Assembly: GCA_026989055.1 (NCBI GenBank)
Contig: JALSKC010000043.1
Coordinates: forward strand, 62,001 to 126,000
Source of the DNA: Paracoccaceae bacterium
GTDB lineage: Bacteria; Pseudomonadota; Alphaproteobacteria; Rhodobacterales; Rhodobacteraceae
Length of the DNA: 64,000 nucleotides
Reading direction: 5' to 3'
Position numbers and translations under genes: made by a program. Shown here one piece after another: positions 48,844 through 61,366 of this stretch. The notes beneath the pieces were generated by a model, which saw nothing but the letters and a program-made list of their open reading frames with translations, ran no database searches and had not been told where the DNA came from. The first letter of the stretch is position 1; every line of letters begins with the position of its first letter.

Positions 48844-49662
48844 ATGAACGATCGGATCCCCGCACCCGACGCCGCGCCCCGCACGGCCCCGGCCCTGCCG
48901 GATGCCCAGACGGTAACCGCCGTCACCCACTGGACCGACCGGCTGTTCTCCTTCCGGGTGACGCGCCCGCGCTCCCTGCGCTTCCGCTCCGGCGAATTCG
49001 TGATGATCGGGCTGATGGGCGAGAACGGCAAGCCGCTCCTGCGCGCCTATTCCATCGCCTCGCCCGCCTGGGATGACGAGCTGGAATTCTACTCGATCAA
49101 GGTGCCGAACGGCCCGCTCACCAGCCGCCTTCAGCACATCGAGCCGGGGGAACAGATCATCCTGCGTCCCAAGCCGGTGGGCACGCTGGTGCTGGATGCG
49201 CTGCTGCCGGGGAAACGGCTGTGGTTCTTCGCCACCGGAACCGGCATCGCCCCCTTCGCCAGCCTCCTGCGCGACCCGGATACCTACGCACGCTACGAAC
49301 AGGTCGTCATGATGCACACCTGCCGCGAGCGGGCCGATCTGGAATACGGCCGCCAGCTGATCGAGAGCCTCCCCGAAGATCCGCTGATCGGCGCGTTCGT
49401 GGCCGACAGGCTGCGCTACTACCCCACCACCACCCGCGAGAAGAGCGAGCACATGGGCCGGATCACCGACAACCTGCGCTCCGGCAAGGCCTTCGCCGAT
49501 CTCGGCATCGACGGAATCCGCCCCGAGACCGACCGCGCCATGGTCTGCGGATCGCTGGCCTTCAACATGGAGATGAAGGAGATCCTCGAAGGCTGGGGCC
49601 TGCGCGAGGGGGCCAATTCGGAGCCGGCAGAATATGTGGTGGAAAAGGCCTTCGTGGACTGA
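48844..49662 (+). CDS. fpr: Ferredoxin--NADP(+) reductase
   Basis: A 272-residue flavoprotein. The FAD domain carries RAYSIAS near residue 60 and the NADP domain WFFATGTGIAPFASLL near 122, ending in the subclass tail VEKAFVD. It equilibrates NADPH with ferredoxin or flavodoxin. At the end of the sulfite-reduction operon it could supply electrons to CysI. Starts at 48832 and 48844 are both in frame; neither has a strong ribosome site, and the 48844 start gives the usual MND-type N-terminus. Confidence 0.92.
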   Translation: MNDRIPAPDAAPRTAPALPDAQTVTAVTHWTDRLFSFRVTRPRSLRFRSGEFVMIGLMGENGKPLLRAYSIASPAWDDELEFYSIKVPNGPLTSRLQHIEPGEQIILRPKPVGTLVLDALLPGKRLWFFATGTGIAPFASLLRDPDTYARYEQVVMMHTCRERADLEYGRQLIESLPEDPLIGAFVADRLRYYPTTTREKSEHMGRITDNLRSGKAFADLGIDGIRPETDRAMVCGSLAFNMEMKEILEGWGLREGANSEPAEYVVEKAFVD

Positions 49663-49846
49663 TCCGGCCCCGGACCGGCCTGCGTGCAAGGCCATTGCCG
49701 CCACGGACCGGGCGGTTGACAACCTCCCCCCTGAAGTGAAAGCCTGAAACGGGCGCGCGCTGGCGCAGAACAGACAGGCGGCGGCGCGCAGGGGCGCAAC
49801 AGGCATCCTCGCGGGCGGGGGGCGCTCGCGGGCGGATTTCACTGGC

Positions 49847-49866
49847 GGGATTATCTGGGATTATCC
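49847..49866. repeat. 10-bp tandem duplication before the methyltransferase
   Basis: GGGATTATCT (49847-49856) is followed at once by GGGATTATCC (49857-49866), ending 4 bp before the ATG at 49870. Confidence 0.75.
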
Positions 49867-49869
49867 GAG

Positions 49870-51064
49870 ATGACGGCAGCCGAGACTCCAGCCAGCCATG
49901 ACGATGACACGGGAAAGGGCGACGCGGGCGAAGAAAGCCGCTGGCCGCCGGAGGGTCTCGAAACGCCGGGGCGCTGCCCCGTCTGCGCCGGAAAGGAGCG
50001 CCGCCTGCTGCACCCCGCACTCGTGGATTCGACATTCGCCTGTGCACCCGGGAAATGGCAGATGTGGTCCTGCCGGAGCTGTGGTGCCGCCTATCTCGAC
50101 CCGCGACCGACGCCGGAAACCATCGGCCAGGCCTACAGCGCCTATTACACCCATGCGAAAAGACGGCCGGAATACGCCTCCCTGAGCCGGTTGCGCCGGC
50201 TCCGGCGGAGGCTGGTGAACGGCTACACCAACTGGCGGCTGGGCACCGGGCTTTCGCCGCAGAGCCGGGCCGGCGTGCTGCTTGCCTGGCTGGTTCCGGG
50301 GGCACGCGGAACCTGGATCAGCAACTGCCGCAACCTGCCGCCGCTCCCCGAGGGGGGGCGGGCGGCTGCTGGACCTCGGATGCGGCAACGGGGACTATCT
50401 GGAATTCGCCCGCAGCTGCGGCTGGTCGGTCGTCGGGCTCGAACCCGACCCCCGGGCCGTGGCCACGGCCCGCCAGGGCGGGCTCGATGTCCGCCAGGGC
50501 GGCATCGAACTGCTCGACGGGGAATCGGAGAGCTTCGATGCCATCACGATGAACCATGTCCTGGAGCATCTTCACGACCCGACTCGGGTGCTGCGCGCCT
50601 GCCACCGGCTGCTGAAGGACGGCGGGCAGCTCTGGCTGAGCACCCCGAACATAGACAGCTACGGGCACCGGATCTTCGGAAAGGACTGGCGCGGCCTGGA
50701 AGCGCCCCGCCATCTCGTGCTGTTCGGCCCGGATTCGCTGAACAGGGCGCTGCGGGATGCCGGCTTCGGGCGGATCCGCTGGATGCCCCAGCAGAACGTC
50801 TATCAGGGCATGTTCCGGGCCAGCCACGCCATCAAGCGCGGAAGGCTTCCGGAAGGTGCCCCGCCGGCACCGCTCCGGACGAGGGCGCTTGCCGCGCTTG
50901 CCCGGGCTTGCGGGCTGCTTGCACGAAACAGGCGCGAATTCCTCACCGCAACCGCCTTCCGCCTGCCCGCCGGACGGGGCCGGCCGCCGCAGCAGGGCGG
51001 CGCGGTTCGCCCCCGCCAGAAGCAGGAACGAGGGCGGGCGGCGAGCGAACGCACGCCCCGGTAA
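49870..51064 (+). pseudogene. SAM-dependent methyltransferase with zinc-ribbon head, broken by a +1 frameshift in a G7 run
   Basis: Two overlapping frames make one protein of about 397 residues if one G is removed from the seven at 50352-50358. Frame one gives an N-terminal region with CPVC and CRSC zinc-binding pairs (residues 37-75) and the AAYLDPRPTPETIGQAYSAY segment. Frame two continues with the SAM-binding motif LLDLGCGNGDYLEF, then the NHVLEHLHDP region of class I methyltransferases, and ends at 51064. Without the shift, frame one loses the whole catalytic domain. It could be a sequencing error, a switchable gene or a true pseudogene. Relatives occur with polysaccharide and natural-product genes; the substrate is unknown. 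Confidence 0.8.
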
Positions 51065-51114
51065 GGAAGGGTCGGTGAAGCGGATTCCCCGCGAATTTCC
51101 CGAGCGGAAAGGCT

Positions 51115-52380
51115 TCAGGGCCGGATGCTGCCCGCGCCTTCCACCAGATACTTGAAGCTGGTCAGCTGTTCCGCCCCTACCGGGCCGCGGGCGTGCATCT
51201 TGCCGGTGGCGATGCCGATCTCGGCGCCCATCCCGAACTCGCCCCCATCGGCGAACTGGGTCGAGGCGTTGCGCATCAGGATCGCGCTGTCGAGACGCTC
51301 GAAGAAGCGGGCGGCGGCGGCATCGTCCTCGGTCAGGATCGCATCGGTGTGGTTGCTGCCGTAGCGGCGGATATGGGCCATCGCCTCGTCCTGATCGGCG
51401 ACCACGCGCGCGGCGATCTCCATGTCGAGATATTCGCGCCCCCAGTCGGCCTCGGTGGCCGGCACCGTGCCCGGCAGGTGCTGCAGCGCCCGGTCCGCGT
51501 GCACGGTGACGCCGGCCTCGACGAGGGCCCCGATCGCCTCGGCGCCGAGGGTCTCGGCCACGTCGCGGTGGATCAGCAGGCATTCGGCGGCGCCGCAGAT
51601 GCCCGGACGGCGGGTTTTCGCGTTCAGCACCACGGCAAGGGTTTTCGCCGGGTCGGCGGCCTTGTCGATGTAGATGTGCACGATGCCTTCGAGATGGGCG
51701 AATACCGGCACCCGGGCCTCGCGCTGCACCAGCCCCACAAGCCCCTTGCCGCCGCGCGGCACGATCACGTCGATCGTATCGGTCATGGTCAGCATTTCCT
51801 GCACCGCGGCGCGCTCGCGCGTCGGCACCCGCTGGATCGCGTCGTCGGGCAACCCTGCCGTGCGCAGCCCTTCGACCAGGCATTCGTGGATCGCGCGGGA
51901 CGAATGGAAGCTTTCCGAGCCGCCCCGCAGGATCACCGCATTGCCGGCCTTCAGGCACAGCGCCCCGGCATCGGCGGTGACGTTGGGGCGGCTTTCGTAG
52001 ATCACCCCGATCACGCCGAGCGGCGTGCGCACCCGGCGGATGCGAAGCCCCGAGGGCATCTCCCATTCCCTGATCACCTCGCCCACCGGATCCGGCTGGG
52101 CGGCGATGGCGGTGAGGCCTGCGATGATGCCGTCGATACGCGCATCGTCCAGCATCAGCCGGTCGAGCATGGCCGCGCTCAGCCCCTTGTCGCGGCCACA
52201 GGCCATGTCGCGGGCGTTGGCGGCGATGATCCCGGCGCGGCGCGCGTCTACCGCCTCGGCGGCGGCGGTGAGCGCCAGCGCCCTGCTCTCGGCCGGGGCG
52301 AAGGCAAGCTGTTCCGAGGCGGATTTCGCGCGCCGGCCGATCTCGGCCATGAGCGCGGGGATGTCGTCGGTGTCTTTCAT
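51115..52380 (-). CDS. proA: Glutamate-5-semialdehyde dehydrogenase
   Basis: A 421-residue NADPH enzyme for the second step of proline synthesis, reducing gamma-glutamyl phosphate. The aldehyde-dehydrogenase fold is complete, with [20 protein letters not shown] near residue 112, the [12 protein letters not shown] block, and the catalytic Cys in [12 protein letters not shown] near 255. ATG 52380 is chosen; the frame upstream translates the spacer. It lies 76 bp after proB. Confidence 0.95.
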   Translation of the reverse strand: MKDTDDIPALMAEIGRRAKSASEQLAFAPAESRALALTAAAEAVDARRAGIIAANARDMACGRDKGLSAAMLDRLMLDDARIDGIIAGLTAIAAQPDPVGEVIREWEMPSGLRIRRVRTPLGVIGVIYESRPNVTADAGALCLKAGNAVILRGGSESFHSSRAIHECLVEGLRTAGLPDDAIQRVPTRERAAVQEMLTMTDTIDVIVPRGGKGLVGLVQREARVPVFAHLEGIVHIYIDKAADPAKTLAVVLNAKTRRPGICGAAECLLIHRDVAETLGAEAIGALVEAGVTVHADRALQHLPGTVPATEADWGREYLDMEIAARVVADQDEAMAHIRRYGSNHTDAILTEDDAAAARFFERLDSAILMRNASTQFADGGEFGMGAEIGIATGKMHARGPVGAEQLTSFKYLVEGAGSIRP

Positions 52381-52411
52381 CAGGCGGGCCTTCGGGTTGC
52401 GTGGCGGCGGC

Positions 52412-52449
52412 GGATGCCTCCGGCGGGGATATTTATGGACAGAAGAAGG
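52412..52449. repeat. Rhodobacterales-type intergenic string in the proB-proA gap
   Basis: GGATGCCTCCGGCGGGGATA followed by TTTATGGAC and AGAAGAAGG. From memory, closely similar GCCTCCGGCGGG-GTATTT-AAGAAG strings occur many times between genes in roseobacters, and a relative lies at 10327-10357. Role unknown; probably a small dispersed element. Confidence 0.5.
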
Positions 52450-52456
52450 GGGCGGG

Positions 52457-55626
<3,170 letters not shown>

Positions 55627-55634
<8 letters not shown>

Positions 55635-56127
55635 GGCGCGCCTGCCAGTCGGCGCGCATCAGGCGCAGTTTCTGCAGCTCCACTTCGCGCCCCTGCGAAA
55701 CACTGTGCTCCGGCACGACCGCACCCGGGATGAAGCCGAGCTTTGCGTGGATCGCGGCCGACGCGGCGTTGCCGAGGAAACAGCCCGAACTCAGATCATC
55801 GTGGCCGGCCGAAAACCAGGCACCCACAAGCGCGGCTGCTGCTTCGCTCATGTAGCCGCGCGCCCAATGGGCGCGCCCCAGCCAGAAGCCCAGCCCGCCC
55901 GATATGCCGATACCGCCAAGCAGGCGGTCGCCATCGATTATGGCAAAGCTCCAGTCGCCGGCGATTTCGGTGATATATGTCGTCGCATCGTCAAGCGTGT
56001 AGGGATGGGGAACCACGCTGAGCCAGCGCACAACCTCCCAGTCGTCGATCAGGCGGGCAAGTTCGGGGGCGTCGTCGGGTCGGTAGTGGCGAAGCAGCAG
56101 CCTGGGTGTGGTGATGCGCTGGGGCAT
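55627..56127 (-). CDS. Single-domain GNAT acetyltransferase
   Basis: A 166-residue RimJ/RimL-like acetyltransferase with the acetyl-CoA motif RAHWARGYMSEAAAALVGAW and the following NAASAAIHAKLGFIP. Its opening TTPRLLLRHYRPDDAPELAR resembles the start of the second domain of the next gene, suggesting local duplication. ATG 56127 is preferred to the GTG at 56142. It heads the GNAT-GNAT-obgE-proB-proA series. Confidence 0.87.
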
Positions 56128-56330
56128 TGGCCGTCGATTCACTCTTGTGCAGATGGCGAAGCCTCCTGTGCGGCATGTTCACTGGCCGCGGGTCAAGTTC
56201 AATTCCGTCGACGCGAACCTTCAGGGCCGGACCCGGCACAGCGAACCGCCGTCAACCGGCAAGAGAACGCCGGAATATCGAAACAATTCGGGTTCTTTCA
56301 CCGTAATTGGCCACATATCTGGAACTCGCG

Positions 56331-56357
56331 TTGACCCGGCACCATATTTTCTATAGC
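56331..56357 (+). promoter_or_regulatory. Possible helicase promoter
   Basis: TTGACC (56331-56336), a short 15-bp spacer, and TATAGC (56352-56357). The leader would be about 90 nt. Confidence 0.35.
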
Positions 56358-56418
56358 CACCTCCCATATCGGGGATCAAGCGAAACCGCTGGCCGTTCGG
56401 GCCCCCCCACAGCAGACG

Positions 56419-56441
56419 TTACGGGCGTGAAAAGTCCGTAA
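56419..56441 (+). promoter_or_regulatory. Leader hairpin before the DEAD-box helicase
   Basis: TTACGG (56419-56424) pairs with CCGTAA (56436-56441) over 11 bases and is followed by AAAA, ending 14 bp before the start codon. It covers the area where a ribosome would land, and no strong ribosome site is visible (only GCGGA). Confidence 0.4.
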
Positions 56442-56455
56442 AAAAGCGGACGTAC

Positions 56456-57937
56456 ATGACTAAGTTCTCTGAACTGAACTTGGCACCCAAGGTGCTGAAA
56501 GCCGTCGAAGACGCCGGCTACGAAACCCCCACCCCGATCCAGGAAGGCGCGATACCGCCGGCGCTCGAAGGGCGCGACGTGCTGGGCATCGCCCAGACGG
56601 GCACCGGCAAGACCGCTTCCTTCACGCTGCCGATGATCACGCTTCTGGCCCGGGGCCGAGCCCGGGCGCGCATGCCGCGCTCCCTGGTGCTCTGCCCGAC
56701 CCGGGAACTGGCCGCACAGGTAGCCGAGAACTTCGACACCTATGCGAAATACGTGAAACTTTCCAAGGCGCTGCTGATCGGGGGGGTATCCTTCAAGGAG
56801 CAGGAAAAGCTGATCGACCGCGGGGTGGACGTGCTGATCGCCACGCCGGGCCGGCTGCTCGACCATTTCGAGCGCGGCAAGCTTTTGCTGACCGGCGTGC
56901 AGATCATGGTGGTGGACGAGGCCGACCGGATGCTCGACATGGGCTTCATTCCGGATATCGAGCGAATCTTCTCGATCACGCCCTTCACCAAGCAGACGCT
57001 GTTCTTCTCGGCCACCATGGCGCCGGAAATCGAGCGCATCACCAACACCTTCCTGTCGAACCCGGCCCGCATCGAGGTGGCCCGTCAGGCCACCGCCGCC
57101 GAGAACATCGAGCAGGGCGTGGTGATGTTCACGCCCCGCCGCCGCGATCGCGCAGCGAGCGAAAAGCGTGCCCTGCTGCGGGCGCTGATCGACGCCGAGG
57201 GCGAAAAGCTGATCAACGGGATCATCTTCTGCAACCGGAAGGTCGATGTGGACATCCTGGCCAAGTCGCTGAAGAAGCACGGCCATGACGCCGCCCCGAT
57301 CCACGGCGACCTGGACCAGTCGCAGCGCACCCGCACGCTGGAAAGCTTCCGCAACGGCCAGTTGCGGCTGCTGGTCGCCTCGGACGTGGCCGCGCGCGGG
57401 CTCGACATTCCCTCGGTGAGTCATGTGTTCAACTTCGACGTGCCCGGCCATGCCGAGGATTACGTCCACCGGATCGGGCGCACCGGGCGCGCCGGGCGCG
57501 AGGGCAAGGCGATCATGATCTGCGAACCGCGCGACGAGAAGAACCTCGCCGCGGTCCAGTCCCTGATCAAGAAGGAAATCCCGCGGCTGGACAACCCGCT
57601 CGCCACCCCGACCAGCGACTCCCCCGCGCCGGACAGCCCCCCCGCGCCGGACGAGGAAAGGACCGCCGCCAGGAAACCCAGGCGCTCCCGCTCCCGACGC
57701 AAGCCGCGCGACGAAGGCAGCAGGAACTGCGGCAAGTCGCAGGAAGGCAGGCCCGACAGCCCCCGCAAGCCGGAGCCGGAACGGCCGGCCCCCACAGCCG
57801 GAGCCGGCACGCGCAGCTCCCGGAAGGGGGGCCCCGACCGCTCCCGCCCGCAAAAGGACGAACCCGACGTCATCGGCATGGGCGATCACCTGCCCGGCTT
57901 CATCGCCCGCAGCTTCTCGGAGCGCCGCTCGGGCTGA
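56456..57937 (+). CDS. DEAD-box ATP-dependent RNA helicase (RhlE-like)
   Basis: A 493-residue RNA helicase. The order is: Q motif (ETPTPIQEGAIPPAL), motif I AQTGTGKT, PTRELA, DEADRMLDMGF (motif II), SAT, then the second RecA domain with RGLDIPSV and HRIGRTGRAGREG. The last 110 residues are a basic, Ser/Arg/Pro-rich tail typical of RhlE proteins, which act in ribosome assembly and RNA decay. A hairpin leader suggests post-transcriptional control, as cold-induced helicases often have. Confidence 0.93.
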   Translation: MTKFSELNLAPKVLKAVEDAGYETPTPIQEGAIPPALEGRDVLGIAQTGTGKTASFTLPMITLLARGRARARMPRSLVLCPTRELAAQVAENFDTYAKYVKLSKALLIGGVSFKEQEKLIDRGVDVLIATPGRLLDHFERGKLLLTGVQIMVVDEADRMLDMGFIPDIERIFSITPFTKQTLFFSATMAPEIERITNTFLSNPARIEVARQATAAENIEQGVVMFTPRRRDRAASEKRALLRALIDAEGEKLINGIIFCNRKVDVDILAKSLKKHGHDAAPIHGDLDQSQRTRTLESFRNGQLRLLVASDVAARGLDIPSVSHVFNFDVPGHAEDYVHRIGRTGRAGREGKAIMICEPRDEKNLAAVQSLIKKEIPRLDNPLATPTSDSPAPDSPPAPDEERTAARKPRRSRSRRKPRDEGSRNCGKSQEGRPDSPRKPEPERPAPTAGAGTRSSRKGGPDRSRPQKDEPDVIGMGDHLPGFIARSFSERRSG

Positions 57938-58141
57938 ACCCTGTCACGCAGCACGCAAGGCTTGCCTTCCGCGCCTGCCCGTGCTTTCCCGGAAGGGCCG
58001 CTGCCGCTGCCACCCGCCGGCGGCGGCATGACCGGGAGGCCCGCGCGGCTGGCCGGGGTCAGGCGCGGGCGCTTCGCCCGGATGGCGGAGACGACGCCAC
58101 GCGCGCCAGGGGCCACGCGCACAAGAAGGAGAACGGCAGCC

Positions 58142-58822
58142 ATGCACGAGCGGGGATTCCTGCACCGCTATTTCCTGAACAACGGCGGCAAGCGGCTGCA
58201 CAAGTGGATTCACTATTTCGACATCTACGAGCGCCATTTCGCGCGCTTCCGCCAGCGCCCGATCACGATGCTCGAAATCGGCGTCCACGGCGGCGGCTCG
58301 CTGCAGATGTGGCGCGACTATTTCGCCCCCGGCTCGACCATCGTCGGGATCGACATCAATCCCGACTGCAAGCAGCACGAGGGCGACAACATCCGGATTC
58401 ACATCGGCAGCCAGAACGACCCGGAATTCCTGCACGAGGTCGCCGAGCGATACGGCCGGTTCGACATCCTGCTGGATGACGGCAGCCATGTGAACGCGCA
58501 TGTGATCACGAGCTTCGAGACCCTCTACCCCAGGGTTGCCGAAGACGGGGTCTATCTCGTCGAGGACATGCACACCTCCTACTGGCCCAAATGGGGCGGC
58601 GGGCTGGGCAAGCCCGGCAGCTTCATCGAATACGCCAAGCGGCGGATCGACGATCTGAACGCCGCCCATGTCCGCAAGGGTCTGGAGGTGAGCGCCTTCA
58701 CCCGCAGCACCGACAGCATCATCTTCTACGACAGCGTCGTCGTCTTCGAGAAACGCCCCCAGGGGGCACGCCAGCACCTGAAGACCTTCGCCATGCCCCC
58801 GGAACGGGACGCCGAAGGCTGA
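58142..58822 (+). CDS. Class I SAM-dependent methyltransferase, DDGSH type
   Basis: A 226-residue enzyme. MLEIGVHGGGSLQMWRDYF is the SAM-binding loop, GIDINPDC the acidic motif, and LLDDGSHVNAHVITSFE plus LVEDMHTSYWPKW give the metal-binding and catalytic acids seen in MycE/TylF-like sugar O-methyltransferases and cephalosporin-hydroxylase relatives. The ATG at 58142 follows GAAGGAGAACG. It stands alone, convergent with rnj. The substrate is unknown; a hexose or glycolipid hydroxyl is plausible from the family. Confidence 0.85.
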   Translation: MHERGFLHRYFLNNGGKRLHKWIHYFDIYERHFARFRQRPITMLEIGVHGGGSLQMWRDYFAPGSTIVGIDINPDCKQHEGDNIRIHIGSQNDPEFLHEVAERYGRFDILLDDGSHVNAHVITSFETLYPRVAEDGVYLVEDMHTSYWPKWGGGLGKPGSFIEYAKRRIDDLNAAHVRKGLEVSAFTRSTDSIIFYDSVVVFEKRPQGARQHLKTFAMPPERDAEG

Positions 58823-58908
58823 GCCCCGCCGCCGGCGCCCGGCTCCCTTCCGCTCCCCTCCGCGCGGGCCACACCGGCAATCGCCCGGCGCGGCTCCGGC
58901 CGCCGGAC

Positions 58909-60582
58909 TCAGCCGCTCAGGCGGCTGATGATCACCGTCACCTCGGGGTTTCTGCCGATCTCGCTGCCCGCGCTCCTTCTCAGCACCCGGCGCAGCTCCT
59001 CGCTCAACCTGTCGTCATCGGCCAGGGTCTTGCGCCCGGCGCGCCGGAGCGCCCGGTTCGCCTCCTCCTCCAGAACCTCGACCAGCGGCACCCGCGACAG
59101 GCCGCTTTCGGGCAACCCCATGGTCTCGCACCAGACATCGCCGAGCGGCCGGTCGTCCTCCAGGATCAGCGTTGCCACCACATGGCCGTTCCGCGCCATG
59201 CGGATGCGCTCGCGCACCACCCCGTCGAACGCACCGATCTGAACGCTTCCGTCAAGATAGATCCGCCCGGTCTCCACATGTTCCACCAGCCGGGCCTGCG
59301 CCCCCGACAGATCGACCATCGCCCCGTTTGGCGCGATGATGCCGCCAATGCCGTTTTCTGCCGCCAACTTCACATGCTCGCGCAGATGCCGGTGCTCGCC
59401 GTGCATCGGGATCACGAGGCGCGGCTTCAGCAGCCGGTGCATCCGCTCCAGATCCGGGCGGTTGGCGTGGCCGGAAACATGGTAGCGGTCGGTATGATCG
59501 TCCACCACCTCCACCCCCATCTCGGAAAAGGCGTTGACGACGCGCGCCACCGATTTCTCGTTGCCCGGGATCGTCTTGGAGGAAAACAGGAACAGATCGC
59601 CCTCCCGAAGCGACAGGCCCATGTACTTGCCCCGGCTGAGCTGGGCCGTGGCCGCGCGGTGCTCGCCCTGGCTGCCGGTGGCCAGAACCAGAAGGTTCTC
59701 GCGCGGGACATCGGCGGCATCCTCCGGGGCGATGGTCGGCGGGAAATCGGTGAGGATTCCGGTTTCGACCCCGGCGGTGATCATCCTGCGCATGGCCCGC
59801 CCGAGCAGCACCACCGAGCGCCCCGCGGCGCGCCCGGCCTCGGCCAGGGTCTTCACCCTGGCGATGTTGGAGGCGAAGGTGGTGGCGACCACCATCCCCC
59901 CGGCGCCGGCGACCAGCTCCTCGATTGCCGGTCCGACGCTGCTTTCCGAGCGCCCCGGATGCGGCGAGAACACGTTGGTGCTGTCGCAGACCAGCGCCCG
60001 CACCCCGGGTTCGGCGATTTCCGCCCAGAGCGCGGGGGCAAACGGCTCTCCCACGCCGGGGGTTTCGTCGAGCTTGAAGTCGCCGGTATGCACGATCCGC
60101 CCGGCCGGGGTGTCGATCACCAGCGAGGAGCTCTCGGGAATCGAGTGCGAAACCGGCACGAACCCCACCTCGAAGGGACCGGCCTGCACCTTTTCCGGCC
60201 AGGCGCCGACGGTCCGTATCGCCAGCTCGTCCAGCCCGTGTTCCTCGAACTTGAGGCGCGCGATATGGGCGGTGAAGGCGCGCGCATGGATCGGAGCGCC
60301 CAGCCTGCCCCACAGGTGGCCGATGGCGCCGATATGGTCTTCGTGGGCATGGGTGATGAAGATCGCCTCCAGCCGGTCCTTGCGCTGTTCGATCCAGGAG
60401 ATGTCGGGCAGGATCAGATCGACTCCCGGCGTCGTTTCCATGTCCGGAAAGGTGACGCCGAGATCGACGATGATATAGCGTTCCCGGCCCGCCGGCCCGT
60501 AACCGTAGACGTAGCAGTTCATGCCGATCTCGCCGGCGCCACCCAGCGGCAGGTAGATCAGCCGCGCATTCTTCTTGCTCAT
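58909..60582 (-). CDS. rnj: Ribonuclease J
   Basis: A 557-residue metallo-beta-lactamase/beta-CASP ribonuclease with 5-prime exonuclease and endonuclease activity, acting in mRNA decay and rRNA maturation. The zinc motif THAHEDHIGA is near residue 75, followed by the beta-CASP insertion, HGEHRHLREH, and a C-terminal dimerisation domain. ATG 60582 follows AAGGAAAATT and overlaps the coaX stop in ATGA form. Confidence 0.95.
   Translation of the reverse strand: MSKKNARLIYLPLGGAGEIGMNCYVYGYGPAGRERYIIVDLGVTFPDMETTPGVDLILPDISWIEQRKDRLEAIFITHAHEDHIGAIGHLWGRLGAPIHARAFTAHIARLKFEEHGLDELAIRTVGAWPEKVQAGPFEVGFVPVSHSIPESSSLVIDTPAGRIVHTGDFKLDETPGVGEPFAPALWAEIAEPGVRALVCDSTNVFSPHPGRSESSVGPAIEELVAGAGGMVVATTFASNIARVKTLAEAGRAAGRSVVLLGRAMRRMITAGVETGILTDFPPTIAPEDAADVPRENLLVLATGSQGEHRAATAQLSRGKYMGLSLREGDLFLFSSKTIPGNEKSVARVVNAFSEMGVEVVDDHTDRYHVSGHANRPDLERMHRLLKPRLVIPMHGEHRHLREHVKLAAENGIGGIIAPNGAMVDLSGAQARLVEHVETGRIYLDGSVQIGAFDGVVRERIRMARNGHVVATLILEDDRPLGDVWCETMGLPESGLSRVPLVEVLEEEANRALRRAGRKTLADDDRLSEELRRVLRRSAGSEIGRNPEVTVIISRLSG
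58910..58927. terminator. Hairpin over the rnj stop codon
   Basis: CAGCCGC (58910-58916) pairs with GCGGCTG (58921-58927) over the 4-base loop TCAG. It contains the rnj stop region and faces the convergent methyltransferase. No T tract follows. Confidence 0.4.
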
Positions 60583-61352
60583 GAATTTTCCTTGTTGAAA
60601 CGGTGAATCACGGTCAGCCCGTGCATTGTCAGATCGTCCTCGAGAGCATCGAACAGTCTTTCGCCCTGTTCGAACAGGGAAGCAAGCCCGCCGGTGCCGA
60701 TCACCCGCATCGGTCGGCCGTATTCGCCCCGGATCCGCTCGCATATGCCCCGAACCAGCCCGATATAGCCCCAGAACACCCCCGACTGCATGCAGGCCAC
60801 CGTGTTGGTGCCGATCACCGCCTGCGGTCTGCTGACATCCACATGCGGCAGCGCTGCGGCGGCGTGGTGCAGCGCTTCGAGGCTCAGATTGACACCCGGC
60901 GCGATGACCCCGCCCACATAGGCGCCGTCGTGGGCCACCACGTCGAATGTGGTGGCGGTGCCGAAATCGACCACGATCAGGTCGCCTCCGTGCCGGTCAT
61001 GGGCGCCGGCGGCGTTCACCAGCCGGTCGGGGCCGACGGTGGTGCCCGCATCCACCCGCGGCGGCGCCGGCAGGGCGCATCCGGGCTTGCCCACCACCAG
61101 CGGGCGGCAGTTGAAGTAGCGGTCGCACAGGACCCGCAGGTTGAACACCACCCGCGGCACGGTGGAAGAGATGATCACCTCGTCGATCGTCACCCGCAGC
61201 CCTTCAACCTGCATCAGCGTCGAAAGCCAGACGAAATACTGATCCGCCGTGCGCTGCCATTCGGTGCTGGTGCGCCAGGTCGCCAGGAACCGCTCGCCAT
61301 CCCAGATCGCGAACACGGTATTGGTGTTGCCGGTATCGATGCAAAGCAGCAT
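60579..61352 (-). CDS. coaX: Type III pantothenate kinase
   Basis: A 257-residue kinase of the ASKHA fold catalysing the first step of coenzyme A synthesis. CIDTGNTNTVFAIWDG is the phosphate-binding loop at residues 4-19, and VVDFGTATTFDVV near 127 is the second. It follows birA closely and overlaps rnj, an order common in alphaproteobacteria. Confidence 0.95.
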   Translation of the reverse strand: MLLCIDTGNTNTVFAIWDGERFLATWRTSTEWQRTADQYFVWLSTLMQVEGLRVTIDEVIISSTVPRVVFNLRVLCDRYFNCRPLVVGKPGCALPAPPRVDAGTTVGPDRLVNAAGAHDRHGGDLIVVDFGTATTFDVVAHDGAYVGGVIAPGVNLSLEALHHAAAALPHVDVSRPQAVIGTNTVACMQSGVFWGYIGLVRGICERIRGEYGRPMRVIGTGGLASLFEQGERLFDALEDDLTMHGLTVIHRFNKENS

Positions 61353-61366
61353 TGCTCCTCCGCCCT

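Larger units (their letters stand above)
56128..56455. other. Divergent GNAT / helicase spacer, 328 bp
   Basis: No firm gene. An 82-codon open frame (56108-56356) looks non-coding. The right half is AT-richer and holds a promoter-like pair and a leader hairpin for the helicase. Confidence 0.55.

Noticed and set aside
56108-56356. 82-codon plus-strand open frame before the helicase
   Set aside because: It overlaps the GNAT gene start and promoter region, has no ribosome site or recognisable fold, and its composition looks random.
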